NCBI GenBank assembly: GCA_902764915.1
Contig: CACWXY010000003.1
Location: 62,001 to 126,000, forward strand
DNA from: an uncultured Eubacteriales bacterium
GTDB lineage: Bacteria; Bacillota; Clostridia; Christensenellales; Aristaeellaceae
DNA length: 64,000 nucleotides
Direction of reading: 5' to 3'
In this document: one piece after another, positions 34,132 to 42,206 of the stretch
Position numbering within the stretch: the first letter of the stretch is position 1
Layout: each line of letters opens with the position of its first letter
The notes under the pieces: model-generated
Seen by the model: the letters and a program-made list of their open reading frames with translations, nothing else
Told to the model about the DNA's origin: nothing
The model's database searches: none
Program-made: the position numbers and the translations under genes

Positions 34132-34603
34132 AGCAGTATGCTTTCTCCCCTTCGATGAATTCTCCCGTCAGATACGCAGAACCAGCCCCTGTGCTGCCAC
34201 AGATCTTTCCCGCCGTGCATTGCACATGCACTGGTCATGCGCCTGCGACTGTGCCGTGATACGCCTTTGTCTTCTGTCTGCAGACACAGGACAGGGCTGT
34301 TTTTTACCGGTGCTGCTGCTCTGCCAGAAGATAGGTATAGTCCGAAGCATCCATATTGGCAATCTCCCGGCCTGTATCCTTCTCCTTTGCCTTCTCTGCC
34401 TCGCACTTTTCCATACGAAGAATCCAGGGTTCCTTATACATTGTCTGTCATCTCTTTTCCTCTGGAAATCGCGGGAATCCTTCCCCGAATCCACAACAGA
34501 GAGTATTGTACCACGGATCAAAGACCCAGGACAATGTTCCTCCGTGTCCTGTTCTCCTGAAAAGCATGTGACGATGTATTCTGTCACAATGTACCGTTTC
34601 GTT
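34132..34603. other. Region between nanE and the molybdenum operon
   Basis: About 470 bases holding one small minus-strand frame (34304-34441) and a TGTCTGCAGACA palindrome near 34274-34287. No other gene or clear promoter for nanE was recognised. Confidence 0.45.
34304..34441 (-). CDS. Possible small charged protein of 45 residues
   Basis: The frame begins MYKEPWILRMEKCEAEK and ends LLAEQQHR. Its composition (Lys/Glu-rich helix, few rare residues) looks coding, and GGAAAAGAGAT lies upstream of the ATG at a loose distance. It is on the nanE strand, 170 bases upstream. No family is recognised and it may be spurious. Confidence 0.3.
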   Translation of the reverse strand: MYKEPWILRMEKCEAEKAKEKDTGREIANMDASDYTYLLAEQQHR

Positions 34604-34633
34604 TTGACAATCTTCCCTTATATCCCCTATAAT
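34604..34633 (+). promoter_or_regulatory. Consensus sigma-A promoter of the molybdenum operon
   Basis: Perfect TTGACA (34604-34609) and perfect TATAAT (34628-34633) with an 18-base spacer. Transcription would start near 34640, directly before the riboswitch-like leader. Confidence 0.85.
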
Positions 34634-34641
34634 GATTCTGT

Positions 34642-34765
34642 CTTCGAGCCCCTCCTCCTGTGGCATTGCTATGGAGCCCGGGCCGCACCGGATATCCCGG
34701 TTCAGGGCACAGCCGGAAACAGCTGTACCTTCCGCTTTTGAAAAGGAGACATGGCAAGAGGTGTT
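34642..34765 (+). ncRNA. Moco-type (molybdenum/tungsten cofactor) riboswitch aptamer
   Basis: The leader begins just after the promoter and precedes modABC and Moco synthesis genes, the classic context of the Moco RNA motif. The 5' part CGAGCCCCTCCTCCTGTGG and the 3' part TTTTGAAAAGGAGACATGGC resemble the conserved ends of that motif as I recall it from the E. coli moaA leader (CTAGCCTCTGCACCTGGG and TGGAAAGGTGTACATGGC). Between them are several GC stems, including ACAGC/GCTGT around 34710-34727. A terminator follows directly, giving an on/off switch. The identification is by eye and by context, not by a covariance search. Confidence 0.62.
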
Positions 34766-34783
34766 TTTGTGCGTCTTTTTGCT

Positions 34784-34817
34784 GTGTGTTCTTTTGAAAA
34801 GAACGCACATTTTTTTG
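34784..34817 (+). terminator. Terminator in the modA leader (riboswitch expression platform)
   Basis: GTGTGTTCT pairs with AGAACGCAC (G-U pairs allowed) and is extended by TTT/AAA; ATTTTTTT follows. It lies 144 bases before modA and 20 bases after the aptamer-like segment, so cofactor-dependent premature termination is likely. Confidence 0.75.
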
Positions 34818-34827
34818 TGCAGGGATT

Positions 34828-34890
34828 TTCGGCTAGGGCTGATACTGGAAACGGTCCAGCCTCCCTTTTGGAAAGGAGACGGTGAAACAC
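34828..34890 (+). ncRNA. Second Moco/Tuco-like aptamer element downstream of the terminator
   Basis: Segment 34857-34882 (AGCCTCCCTTTTGG followed by AAAGGAGACGG) repeats the 3' conserved element seen in the first aptamer (34729-34753) and is even closer to the recalled Moco consensus GCCTCCC...GGAAAGG. A CTGATAC segment and the stem CTGG/CCAG precede it. It could be a compact second aptamer (tungsten-cofactor-like) or a duplicated half acting on the ribosome binding site. Confidence 0.4.
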
Positions 34891-34960
34891 TGGGTGAGAT
34901 GGCAGCTCGTTTTTTCTCCGTTTTCAAGAAGACACAATACGCTAACAAAAGGAGAAGAAA

Positions 34961-35797
34961 ATGTTCACTCAATGGAAACGAATCCTCTGTCTGGCCTGTG
35001 CTCTGCTTCTGTGCGGGGCCTGCGCTTTTGCTGAAAAGACAGAGACAGACCCGGAACCTGCGGAACTGATCGTTTTCGCTGCGGCCTCCATGACCGAGAC
35101 CCTTGAAAACCTGAAAACAGTCTATGAAGAAGCACACCCGAATGTAACCATTGTCTACAATTTCGACTCTTCCGGCACATTAAAAACGCAGATTGAAAAC
35201 GGTGCTCCCTGCGACGTCTTTATTTCTGCATCACCCAAGCAGATGAATCAGCTGGATATCACAGCGGACCCTGAGGTCAATACCGACGGACTCGATTTTG
35301 TTCTGGAAGGCACTCGTATCAATCTTCTGGAAAACAAGGTCGCACTGGCTGTTCCCGAAGGCAACCCCAAGGGGATTGAAAACTATGATGCACTCGTACA
35401 GGCGCTGAAGGACAAGGATGTATTCCTGGCCATTGGCAACAGCGATGTTCCGGTCGGGCAGTATACGCAGAAGATCTTTGCCTTCTATGAACTGGATGAG
35501 GATGCACTTGCCGACGCAGGTGTTCTCACCTATGGCAGCAATGTCAAGGAAGTCACCACCCAGGTTTCGGAAGGCGCTGTCGACTGCGGCATTATCTATG
35601 CAACGGACGCATTCTCTGCTGAGCTGACCGTTGTTGACACCGCGACCCCTGAAATGTGCGGACAGGTAATCTATCCCGCTGCGGTTCTCAATATTACACA
35701 GCAGGAAGAAATTGCCCGTGACTTCCTCGCATTCCTGACCGGAGAAGAAGCCGATGCCATCTTTGAGGCAGTCGGTTTCACGCCTCTGCACGAATAA
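34961..35797 (+). CDS. modA: Molybdate ABC transporter substrate-binding protein
   Basis: 278 residues with a signal peptide (RILCLACALLLCGACAFA); a Cys at the end of the core could be lipidated, but the lipobox is not canonical. The mature part has the ModA start LIVFAAASMTETLENL, with Ser residues that bind the oxyanion, then YNFDSSGTLKTQIENGAPCDVFISAS, the second anion-binding block, and FLTGEEADAIFEAVGF at the end. It binds molybdate or tungstate outside the membrane and passes it to ModB. AAAGGAGAAG fixes the start. It is the first gene of the operon behind a Moco-type riboswitch, so uptake is probably shut off when the cofactor is abundant. Confidence 0.95.
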   Translation: MFTQWKRILCLACALLLCGACAFAEKTETDPEPAELIVFAAASMTETLENLKTVYEEAHPNVTIVYNFDSSGTLKTQIENGAPCDVFISASPKQMNQLDITADPEVNTDGLDFVLEGTRINLLENKVALAVPEGNPKGIENYDALVQALKDKDVFLAIGNSDVPVGQYTQKIFAFYELDEDALADAGVLTYGSNVKEVTTQVSEGAVDCGIIYATDAFSAELTVVDTATPEMCGQVIYPAAVLNITQQEEIARDFLAFLTGEEADAIFEAVGFTPLHE

Positions 35798-35806
35798 GAT
35801 TTTGTA

Positions 35807-35838
35807 GAATACGGCAGCGCGCCATCCGCGCCGTATTC
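35807..35838 (+). repeat. Hairpin between modA and modB
   Basis: GAATACGGC pairs perfectly with GCCGTATTC ten bases after the modA stop. No T-run follows, so it is probably an mRNA-stabilising or attenuating stem that favours ModA over ModB. Confidence 0.6.
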
Positions 35839-35865
35839 CACTTTGACATCATCAAGGAGTCGATC

Positions 35866-36528
35866 ATGGATCTCTTTCCCCTCTGGAACTCGCTGCGCAT
35901 TGCTGGGATCAGCACTGTCATCATCTTCTTTCTGGGGATTGTCAGCGCATATTATATTGCCAGGCTGCCCCGCATATGCAAGGGAGTGCTGGATGTCGTT
36001 CTGACGCTCCCGTTGGTACTGCCGCCTACCGTTGTGGGTTTTCTGCTTCTGCGTTTGCTGGGTCCCAGACGCCCGCTTGGCATATTCTTCTTGGAGCACT
36101 TTTCCCTGCGGCTGACCATGACCTGGACTTCCGCCATATCGGCCACTTCCGTTGTCATATTTCCTCTCATGTACCGCACTTGCCGCGGTGCTTTTGAAAG
36201 CTTTGACGAATCGCTTGCCGATGCGGGACGCACCCTGGGGCTTTCCAATACCTATATCTTCTGGCATATTCGCATGCCCTACTGCCGAAGCGGCATTCTG
36301 GCCGGAACTGTCTTATCTTTCGCCCGCGCACTGGGTGAGTATGGCGCCACCAGCATGATTGCCGGATACACGCCCGGTCGTACCGCCACCATTTCAACCA
36401 CTGTCTATCAGCTCTGGCGCACCAATGATGACGCCCTTGCCTTCCGCTGGGTTATGGTGAATATGGGCATTTCATTTGTGGTACTTCTGGCAGTAAATAT
36501 GCTGGAAAAGCGCGAAAGGAGACGCTGA
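35866..36528 (+). CDS. modB: Molybdate ABC transporter permease
   Basis: 220 residues with five or six membrane helices. LTLPLVLPPTVVGFLLLRLLG is the strongly conserved ModB block, and the EAA loop is in FDESLADAGRTLGLSNTYIFWHI followed by RALGEYGATSMIAG, another ModB hallmark. The start has AAGGAG six bases upstream. It ends three bases before the TTG start of modC. Confidence 0.95.
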   Translation: MDLFPLWNSLRIAGISTVIIFFLGIVSAYYIARLPRICKGVLDVVLTLPLVLPPTVVGFLLLRLLGPRRPLGIFFLEHFSLRLTMTWTSAISATSVVIFPLMYRTCRGAFESFDESLADAGRTLGLSNTYIFWHIRMPYCRSGILAGTVLSFARALGEYGATSMIAGYTPGRTATISTTVYQLWRTNDDALAFRWVMVNMGISFVVLLAVNMLEKRERRR

Positions 36529-36531
36529 CCC

Positions 36532-37575
36532 TTGTCACTGACAGTGGATATTGAAAAGCGCCTGAACGGGTTTACGCTTCAGGTTGCCTTCTCCGCAGAG
36601 GATGAGACCCTGGCTCTGCTCGGCGCCTCCGGATGTGGGAAAAGCATGACTCTGCGCTGCATTGCCGGGATTGAGAATCCCGACCGGGGGCGCATTGTTC
36701 TCAATGACCAGACCTTGTTTGACAGTGAAAAGCGCATCCGCGTTCTGCCGCAGAAGCGTCAGGTCGGCTTCATGTTTCAGAACTATGCCCTGTTCCCGCA
36801 AATGACAGTCCGGCAGAACATTGCCTGCGGTGCACGACGAAATCGGACCAAAGCGCAGAGAGAATCGGATGTCGACGCGATCCTTGCGCGCTTTGAGCTG
36901 GAGATGTTCCAGCATCGCCTGCCCCATGAACTGTCTGGTGGACAGCAGCAGCGCGTAGCGCTGGCGCGCATACTGATAAGCCAGCCTCAGATTCTGATGC
37001 TGGATGAGCCCTTTTCCGCCCTGGACAGCCATCTGCGCTTCCGTATGGAGCAGGAAACGCGGCAGATCATCCGTGCGTTCGGAAAAACCGTGCTCTTGGT
37101 TTCCCACGACCGGGATGAAGTCTACCGGATGGCTGACCAGGTCGGTATTATGGTAGACGGTCAGATGCAGCGCATCGGAAGCCGGGATCAGGTGTTCGGG
37201 AATCCGGGCACAAGACAGGCCTGTATACTCACGGGCTGCAAAAATCTCTCTTCGATCCGAAAGCTTGATGACTTCCACGCCCGCGCGCTGGACTGGGATA
37301 TTCCTCTGACCCTGCCCCTGCAGAAAGAGACCACGGCCCTTGGCATACGCATGCATGCTGTACAGCCCGGCGAAGGTGAAAACACTTTTCTCTGCCGTGT
37401 CACAGATGTCGTGGAAAACCCGTTTTCCTATACCGTCATGCTGCACCCGATCGTCGCGCAGGAACATGCCACGCCCATTGGCTGGGAAATGGAGAAAGAT
37501 CTGTGGCGCGCCCTTGCATCCGATATGCTTACCGTACATCTTCCGGTCAGCGGTATACTGCAATTGAAAGGCTGA
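36532..37575 (+). CDS. modC: Molybdate ABC transporter ATPase
   Basis: 347 residues. Walker A GASGCGKSM, a Q-loop in FMFQNYALFPQMTV, signature LSGGQQQRVA, Walker B ILMLDEPFSALD and the switch LLVSHDRDE are all present. The C-terminal 120 residues correspond to the regulatory MOP/TOBE-type domain in ModC, with a weak fit. The start is TTG, ten bases after AAAGGAG; no ATG is available close by, so TTG use is likely. It couples ATP hydrolysis to molybdate import through ModB, and moeA follows after four bases. Confidence 0.93.
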   Translation: MSLTVDIEKRLNGFTLQVAFSAEDETLALLGASGCGKSMTLRCIAGIENPDRGRIVLNDQTLFDSEKRIRVLPQKRQVGFMFQNYALFPQMTVRQNIACGARRNRTKAQRESDVDAILARFELEMFQHRLPHELSGGQQQRVALARILISQPQILMLDEPFSALDSHLRFRMEQETRQIIRAFGKTVLLVSHDRDEVYRMADQVGIMVDGQMQRIGSRDQVFGNPGTRQACILTGCKNLSSIRKLDDFHARALDWDIPLTLPLQKETTALGIRMHAVQPGEGENTFLCRVTDVVENPFSYTVMLHPIVAQEHATPIGWEMEKDLWRALASDMLTVHLPVSGILQLKG

Positions 37576-37579
37576 TGTT

Positions 37580-38791
37580 ATGCTGAAAAATATATCATGG
37601 GAGGAAGCACGTGACCAGCTTCTGGCCCGTGTGCACCCCGTTTCCACGGAAAACGTTTCCCTGTATGCATGCGCAGGCAGGATACTGGCCTTCCCTCTGG
37701 TAGCACAGGAGGATGTCCCGGCTTTCGACCGTTCCGCTTATGACGGATACGCACTGAAAAGCGCAGACGTGGCAGAGGCATCGCCCGCCTCACCGGTCAC
37801 CCTGTCCATTACAGAAACAGTCCCGGCAGGTACCGTTCCATCCCTTCCTGTGTGCCACGGTACGGCTGCCCACGTCATGACAGGCGCCGGCATCCCGGAA
37901 GGGGCTGACTGTGTCATCAATTTTGAGCGCACTTCCTTTACCGATACTACCGTCACGCTTGCCTGTTCGCTTCGACCCGGCGACAACGTGGTCCGGCGGG
38001 GCGAAGACGTATGTGCCGGCACGGTTCTGGCCGCATGCGGCACCCGCGCTGACCCCGGTATAGCCGGAACGCTGGCTTCCCAGGGCATTACCGCTGTTTC
38101 CGTCTACCGGCGTCCGGTCATAGGACTTGTGTCCACAGGAAGCGAAATCGTAGAAGCCGAAGAAATACCGTCTCCGGGAGCCATTCGTAACGCCAACCGT
38201 GCCACGTTTACAGCACTGCTCTCCCGGGAGGGCTGTGATGTTGTTTATCTGGGGCACACCGGAGACGATGTCAATGCCATTGCCGCATGTATCCGGAAAG
38301 GTCTTGCTTCATGCGATGCGGTTCTTCTCACCGGCGGCGTATCTGTTGGCGACTGGGATGTCACACCGGAGGCCATGGAAAATGCCGGAGTGGACATTCT
38401 TCTGCGCGGTGTAAGCATGAAGCCCGGCATGGCCTGCTGCTATGGTTTCTCCGGAGATCATCCGGTTCTGGGACTGAGCGGCAATCCTGCTTCAGCCCTG
38501 ACCAATTTCTGCGCCTGCGTATTGCCAGCCATACGCAGGCTCTGCGGACAAAAAGATCCTCTGCCGCAGCCGCTGACAGCCCGCCTGCTGCGAAGGTTTC
38601 CCAAGAAAAGCCCTGCTACCCGTTTCCTCCGCGGACGTCTGACACTGAATGGGGAGGTCGGTTTTGACGCAGCCCCGGATCAGGGGAATATTGTCCTCTC
38701 ATCCGCTATTGGGTGCAATGCGTTCCTGATGATTCCCGCAGGCAGCGGACCCGTGGATGCCGGAGAACAGCTGAAAGGATTTATGATATGA
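37580..38791 (+). CDS. moeA: Molybdopterin molybdenumtransferase MoeA
   Basis: 403 residues, normal length for MoeA. DVPAFDRSAYDGYALKSAD is the N-terminal MoeA signature, AHVMTGAGIPEGADCVI follows, and the MPT-binding domain carries VSTGSEIVE, LLTGGVSVGDWD and LGLSGNPASAL. A MoeA_C barrel-like end (AIGCNAFLMIPAG) is present. It inserts molybdate into adenylated molybdopterin with release of AMP. The start has AAAGG eight bases upstream and lies four bases after modC. Its stop overlaps the next start as ATGA, showing translational coupling within the cofactor operon. Confidence 0.95.
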   Translation: MLKNISWEEARDQLLARVHPVSTENVSLYACAGRILAFPLVAQEDVPAFDRSAYDGYALKSADVAEASPASPVTLSITETVPAGTVPSLPVCHGTAAHVMTGAGIPEGADCVINFERTSFTDTTVTLACSLRPGDNVVRRGEDVCAGTVLAACGTRADPGIAGTLASQGITAVSVYRRPVIGLVSTGSEIVEAEEIPSPGAIRNANRATFTALLSREGCDVVYLGHTGDDVNAIAACIRKGLASCDAVLLTGGVSVGDWDVTPEAMENAGVDILLRGVSMKPGMACCYGFSGDHPVLGLSGNPASALTNFCACVLPAIRRLCGQKDPLPQPLTARLLRRFPKKSPATRFLRGRLTLNGEVGFDAAPDQGNIVLSSAIGCNAFLMIPAGSGPVDAGEQLKGFMI

Positions 38792-39804
38792 GAAAAGTTC
38801 GGGTTGAAGATGCCGTCGGTATGACACTGTGCCATGATCTGACAGAGATGCGGGATGGTTTCAAAGGCCCTGCATTCCGAAGAGGTCACATCATCACTGA
38901 AGAGGATATTCCGCATATGCTTGACATCGGAAAACGCACGGTGTTCATATGGGAAGAAAACGCAGGAGAAATCCATGAGGAGGATGCTGCCCTGCGCATG
39001 GCTGCCATGGCGCCTGTGAGCGGCGCCCATTACACAGCGCCCAGTGAAGGCAAAGTACTGCTGCTTGCCGATACCGAGGGTATGCTGCGGGTCGATACCG
39101 CGCTCCTGGCTGCCATCAACCGCATCGGCGACCTCACTATTTCCACGCTTCCTGACCACTATCCTGTGCATTCCGGCATGCGTCTTGCTTCCATGCGGAT
39201 CGTACCTCTGGTCACCCAGGAAACACAGATTCAGGAAGCAGAGCGGTTATGCAAAGGAAAACAGCTTCTCAATCTTCTGCCTTATCAGCCCCGTAAGGCG
39301 GGAATCATCATTACCGGTTCTGAAATCTATCACGGACGCATTCAGGACCGCTTTGAAGCGGTTGCCCGCAAGAAGCTTTCTGCTTATCCCGGCGAGGTTC
39401 TCGGCACTGCGATCTGTGACGACGATCTTTCCATGCTTGTGGAAGCGGCCCGGCATCTCCTTCATCAGGGCGCTGACTTTCTGATTTTCTCCGGCGGCAT
39501 GTCTGTTGATCCGGATGATCTTACGCCTTCCGCTATCCGTGCCCTTGGGTGCGATATTATCCGGCACGGCGTGCCCAGCCAGCCCGGAAATATGACGCTG
39601 GTCGCCTACCTGGGCGATATCCCGGTCATGGGTGTGCCTGGCGCTGCCATCAGTCTGCCCACAACCATCTTTGATGTAATGCTGCCACAGATCTATGCCG
39701 GCATCCGCTTTACCCCGGATGATCTGATACGTCTGGGAGACGGCGGACTGTGTCAGCTTTGTTCTGCCTGTCATTTCCCTAACTGTACATTTGGAAGGTA
39801 CTGA
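38788..39804 (+). CDS. Molybdopterin-binding protein with C-terminal Cys motif
   Basis: 338 residues. An MPT-binding domain is clear from about residue 170: GIIITGSEIYHGR, FLIFSGGMSVDPDDLT and VMGVPGAAISLPTT. The N-terminal 160 residues differ from MoeA and begin VEDAVGMTLCHDLTEM. The last residues CQLCSACHFPNCTFGRY form a C-x-x-C-x-x-C-x4-C cluster that may bind iron-sulfur or zinc. This family occurs in Clostridia molybdenum operons, often for selenium-dependent molybdenum hydroxylases, but its exact role is uncertain. The start overlaps the moeA stop by four bases, with AAAGGA eight bases before it; an earlier in-frame start lies inside moeA and was rejected. Confidence 0.8.
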   Translation: MRKVRVEDAVGMTLCHDLTEMRDGFKGPAFRRGHIITEEDIPHMLDIGKRTVFIWEENAGEIHEEDAALRMAAMAPVSGAHYTAPSEGKVLLLADTEGMLRVDTALLAAINRIGDLTISTLPDHYPVHSGMRLASMRIVPLVTQETQIQEAERLCKGKQLLNLLPYQPRKAGIIITGSEIYHGRIQDRFEAVARKKLSAYPGEVLGTAICDDDLSMLVEAARHLLHQGADFLIFSGGMSVDPDDLTPSAIRALGCDIIRHGVPSQPGNMTLVAYLGDIPVMGVPGAAISLPTTIFDVMLPQIYAGIRFTPDDLIRLGDGGLCQLCSACHFPNCTFGRY

Positions 39805-39809
39805 TCATT

Positions 39810-40760
39810 ATGAAAGATACATGGGGCAGAGAGATTACCTATCTGCGATTGTCTGTCACCGAACTGTGCGATCTTCGGTGCCGTTACTGTATGCCGGAAG
39901 AAGGCGTATGCAAACGCGCTCACAGTGATCTTCTGACCGAGGAAGAGATGCTGATGGCTGTCCGCGCCGCAGCGCGTCTGGGCATTGAAAAAGTACGGAT
40001 CACCGGCGGAGAACCGCTGACGAAGCCAAATATACTCTCCATATGCCGCGGCGTCGCTCAGACACCCGGCATCCGGGAAACCGCCCTCACCACCAATGCC
40101 ATCCGTCTTCCACAGACAGCGCATGCCCTGCGGGAAGCAGGAGTGCAGCGGATAAACCTGAGCCTGGATACACTGGACCCGAATAAGTACACCTATATTA
40201 CCAGGCTTGGCTCGCTTTCCCAGGCCATGAAGGGAATTGAAGCCGCTTTGGAAGCCGGTTTTTCCAAAGTCAAGATCAACACGGTGCTCATTGGCGGATT
40301 CAATGATCAGGAGGTACCTGCCCTGGCCGATCTCACCCGGAAATGGCCTGTAGATGTCCGTTTTATTGAGCTGATGCCCATGCCCGGCAACAGCGGTTTC
40401 GGACCTGAGAGCTATATACCCGTGGACCGTGTGCTGGCGTATCTTCCGGATGCTGTCGCATGCCGGGAGGACGGCGTCGCACGGCTGTATCATCTGCCCG
40501 GAGCACTGGGAGACATCGGGCTTATCAGTCCGGTCAGCCAGCACTTCTGCACATCCTGTAACCGGATCCGCCTGACAGCAGACGGTAAACTCAAGCCCTG
40601 CCTGCATTCAGCGGAGGAGATTTCCCTCAAAGGACAGGATGAGAATGGAATGCTGGAAAGCATGCGGCAGGCTATCCTGCATAAACCCCGCTGTCATGAT
40701 GTGCTCAGTGCCGAAAACCGCAGCCATGCTGCTCGAAACATGAACCAGATCGGAGGCTGA
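39810..40760 (+). CDS. moaA: GTP 3',8-cyclase MoaA (radical SAM)
   Basis: 316 residues. The radical-SAM triad is Cys20, Cys24 and Cys27 in TELCDLRCRYCMP; VRITGGEPL follows. The second cluster that binds GTP is FCTSCNRIRLTADGK...C (C-x2-C-x13-C), diagnostic for MoaA. The chain ends in Gly-Gly, the conserved MoaA tail needed for catalysis. It makes the first dedicated step of molybdopterin synthesis together with MoaC, whose gene follows after three bases. GGAAGG lies upstream at a slightly long distance. Confidence 0.97.
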   Translation: MKDTWGREITYLRLSVTELCDLRCRYCMPEEGVCKRAHSDLLTEEEMLMAVRAAARLGIEKVRITGGEPLTKPNILSICRGVAQTPGIRETALTTNAIRLPQTAHALREAGVQRINLSLDTLDPNKYTYITRLGSLSQAMKGIEAALEAGFSKVKINTVLIGGFNDQEVPALADLTRKWPVDVRFIELMPMPGNSGFGPESYIPVDRVLAYLPDAVACREDGVARLYHLPGALGDIGLISPVSQHFCTSCNRIRLTADGKLKPCLHSAEEISLKGQDENGMLESMRQAILHKPRCHDVLSAENRSHAARNMNQIGG

Positions 40761-40763
40761 ATC

Positions 40764-41255
40764 ATGCAGGATTTTACTCATTTCAACGCGGAAGGCCGTG
40801 CCCGAATGGTCAATGTCGGAGAAAAGGCATCCACCCATCGCACTGCCACAGCCGCCGGACGCGTGCTCGTCAGCCGTGATACGTTTCTCCTCATCCAAAG
40901 CGGCGGGATGAAAAAAGGTGATGTCCTGACCGTCGCGCAGATTGCGGGAATTATGGCGGCCAAGCGTACACCCGATCTGATTCCCATGTGTCATCCAATC
41001 CCTCTGCACGCCATTGATTTACACCTGTCCCTTGACGAGCAGCGCTGCTCTGTTGAGATTGAGGCGACAGTCTCCTGTGACGGAAAGACCGGTGTGGAGA
41101 TGGAAGCCCTGACCGCCGTCAGCGGTGCTGCGCTCACTGTCTATGACATGTGCAAAGCCGTACAGCGGGACATGGAGATTACGGATATCCGTCTGATCAG
41201 TAAAAGCGGCGGAATCCACGGAGACTATCTGAGAGAGGAAAATACGCATGCGTGA
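40764..41255 (+). CDS. moaC: Cyclic pyranopterin monophosphate synthase MoaC
   Basis: 163 residues, normal for MoaC. Signatures: MVNVGEKASTHRTATAAG, AQIAGIMAAKRTPDLIPMCHPIPL with the conserved MCHPI, EATVSCDGKTGVEMEALTAVSGAALTVYDMCKA and ISKSGG. It converts the MoaA product to cyclic pyranopterin monophosphate. GGAGG lies seven bases upstream. The 3' end overlaps the next gene by eight bases. Confidence 0.97.
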   Translation: MQDFTHFNAEGRARMVNVGEKASTHRTATAAGRVLVSRDTFLLIQSGGMKKGDVLTVAQIAGIMAAKRTPDLIPMCHPIPLHAIDLHLSLDEQRCSVEIEATVSCDGKTGVEMEALTAVSGAALTVYDMCKAVQRDMEITDIRLISKSGGIHGDYLREENTHA

Positions 41256-42159
41256 AATCAATCAAAAAGCGGCCGTCATTACGGTCAGCGACAAAGGATT
41301 CCGGGGAGAACGTGAAGATACCAGCGGTCCCGCCCTTCAGGAAATGCTGCGCGCCCAGGGCTGGGAGGTTGTCTATACCGCCATGGTTCCCGATGAAAAA
41401 GACAGCATACAGAACGAACTGCGTATCTGCTGCGATGAAAAGCAGATTGCTCTTGTACTCACTACCGGGGGGACCGGGTTTTCACCGCGGGACATTACGC
41501 CTGAGGCTACAGCCGAGCTTATCGAAAGACTCTGTCCTGGTATTCCCGAGGTCATGCGCGCGGAAAGCATGAAAATCACGCCTCACGGGTGTCTTTCCCG
41601 CGAGATTGCAGGCATTCGGGGACGAACACTGATTGTCAATCTCCCCGGCAGCAGAAAGGCATCCACGGAAAATCTCGCCGCTGTGCTCGGACCCATCCGT
41701 CACGGTGTGGAAATGCTGCAGTCTGCAGGATCGGCAGACTGCGCACAGCCTTCCAAAGGAAAACAGGCGCCGTCCCTGGACCAGTGGCTGCGGGAGGCGA
41801 AAGCATCCCCGGATGCAGATAAGGTCGGCATGTATCTGACACACAATGGTGTTGTACGCGCAACAGCCAGAAGCCGTGTGCGTCAGGGAGATACTGGCGC
41901 AAAAACTGTCATAGGCATGCGCTTCCACTGCGACTGGGAGAAAGCTGAGGCTGCCATCCAGGAAGCCAGACGCATGGAAGGTATCTATCATGTCCGTGTT
42001 TGGGTCAATGAAGGCACGCTGCACGTCGGTGACGATATTATGTATGTGCTCATTGGAGCCGATATCCGGCCGCATGCCGTAGACGCACTGAATGCACTGG
42101 TTGGAACCATAAAATCTTCCTGCGTATCCGAAGAGGAGCTCTACGCGGAAGAATCCTGA
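41248..42159 (+). CDS. MogA/MoaB molybdopterin adenylyltransferase fused to MoaE-like domain
   Basis: 303 residues in two parts. Residues 1-160 are MogA/MoaB: AVITVSDKGFRGEREDTSGP, LVLTTGGTGFSPRDITPEAT and IVNLPGSRKASTENL, so it should adenylate molybdopterin before MoeA acts. After a linker (about 160-190), residues 190-300 resemble the MoaE-like protein of Clostridia: VGMYLTHNGVVRATAR, then IYHVRVWVNEGTLHVGDDIMYVLIGADIRPHAVDAL, which parallels the MoaE core (hydrophobic strand, G-x-L-x-V-G-D, then IRPHA). MoaE joins sulfur to the pterin with MoaD; no moaD gene is in this operon. The start has AGAGAGGA upstream and overlaps moaC by eight bases. Confidence 0.85.
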   Translation: MREINQKAAVITVSDKGFRGEREDTSGPALQEMLRAQGWEVVYTAMVPDEKDSIQNELRICCDEKQIALVLTTGGTGFSPRDITPEATAELIERLCPGIPEVMRAESMKITPHGCLSREIAGIRGRTLIVNLPGSRKASTENLAAVLGPIRHGVEMLQSAGSADCAQPSKGKQAPSLDQWLREAKASPDADKVGMYLTHNGVVRATARSRVRQGDTGAKTVIGMRFHCDWEKAEAAIQEARRMEGIYHVRVWVNEGTLHVGDDIMYVLIGADIRPHAVDALNALVGTIKSSCVSEEELYAEES

Positions 42160-42161
42160 AC

Positions 42162-42206
42162 AAAAAGCCAGAATAGACGCAGTTGTATGCGCTATTCTGG
42201 CTTTTG
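42162..42206 (+). terminator. Rho-independent terminator of the molybdenum operon
   Basis: AAAAGCCAGAATAG pairs perfectly with CTATTCTGGCTTTT around a 15-base loop that contains a second small stem, three bases after the last stop codon. Confidence 0.92.

Noticed and set aside
34132..34300. Possible short gene just before nanE on the minus strand
   Set aside because: Frames here overlap the nanE start, lack ribosome binding sites and resemble nothing recognisable.
35021..35035. Lipobox in ModA (LLLCGAC)
   Set aside because: The residue at -3 from the candidate Cys is Cys rather than Leu/Val/Ile, so lipidation cannot be claimed.
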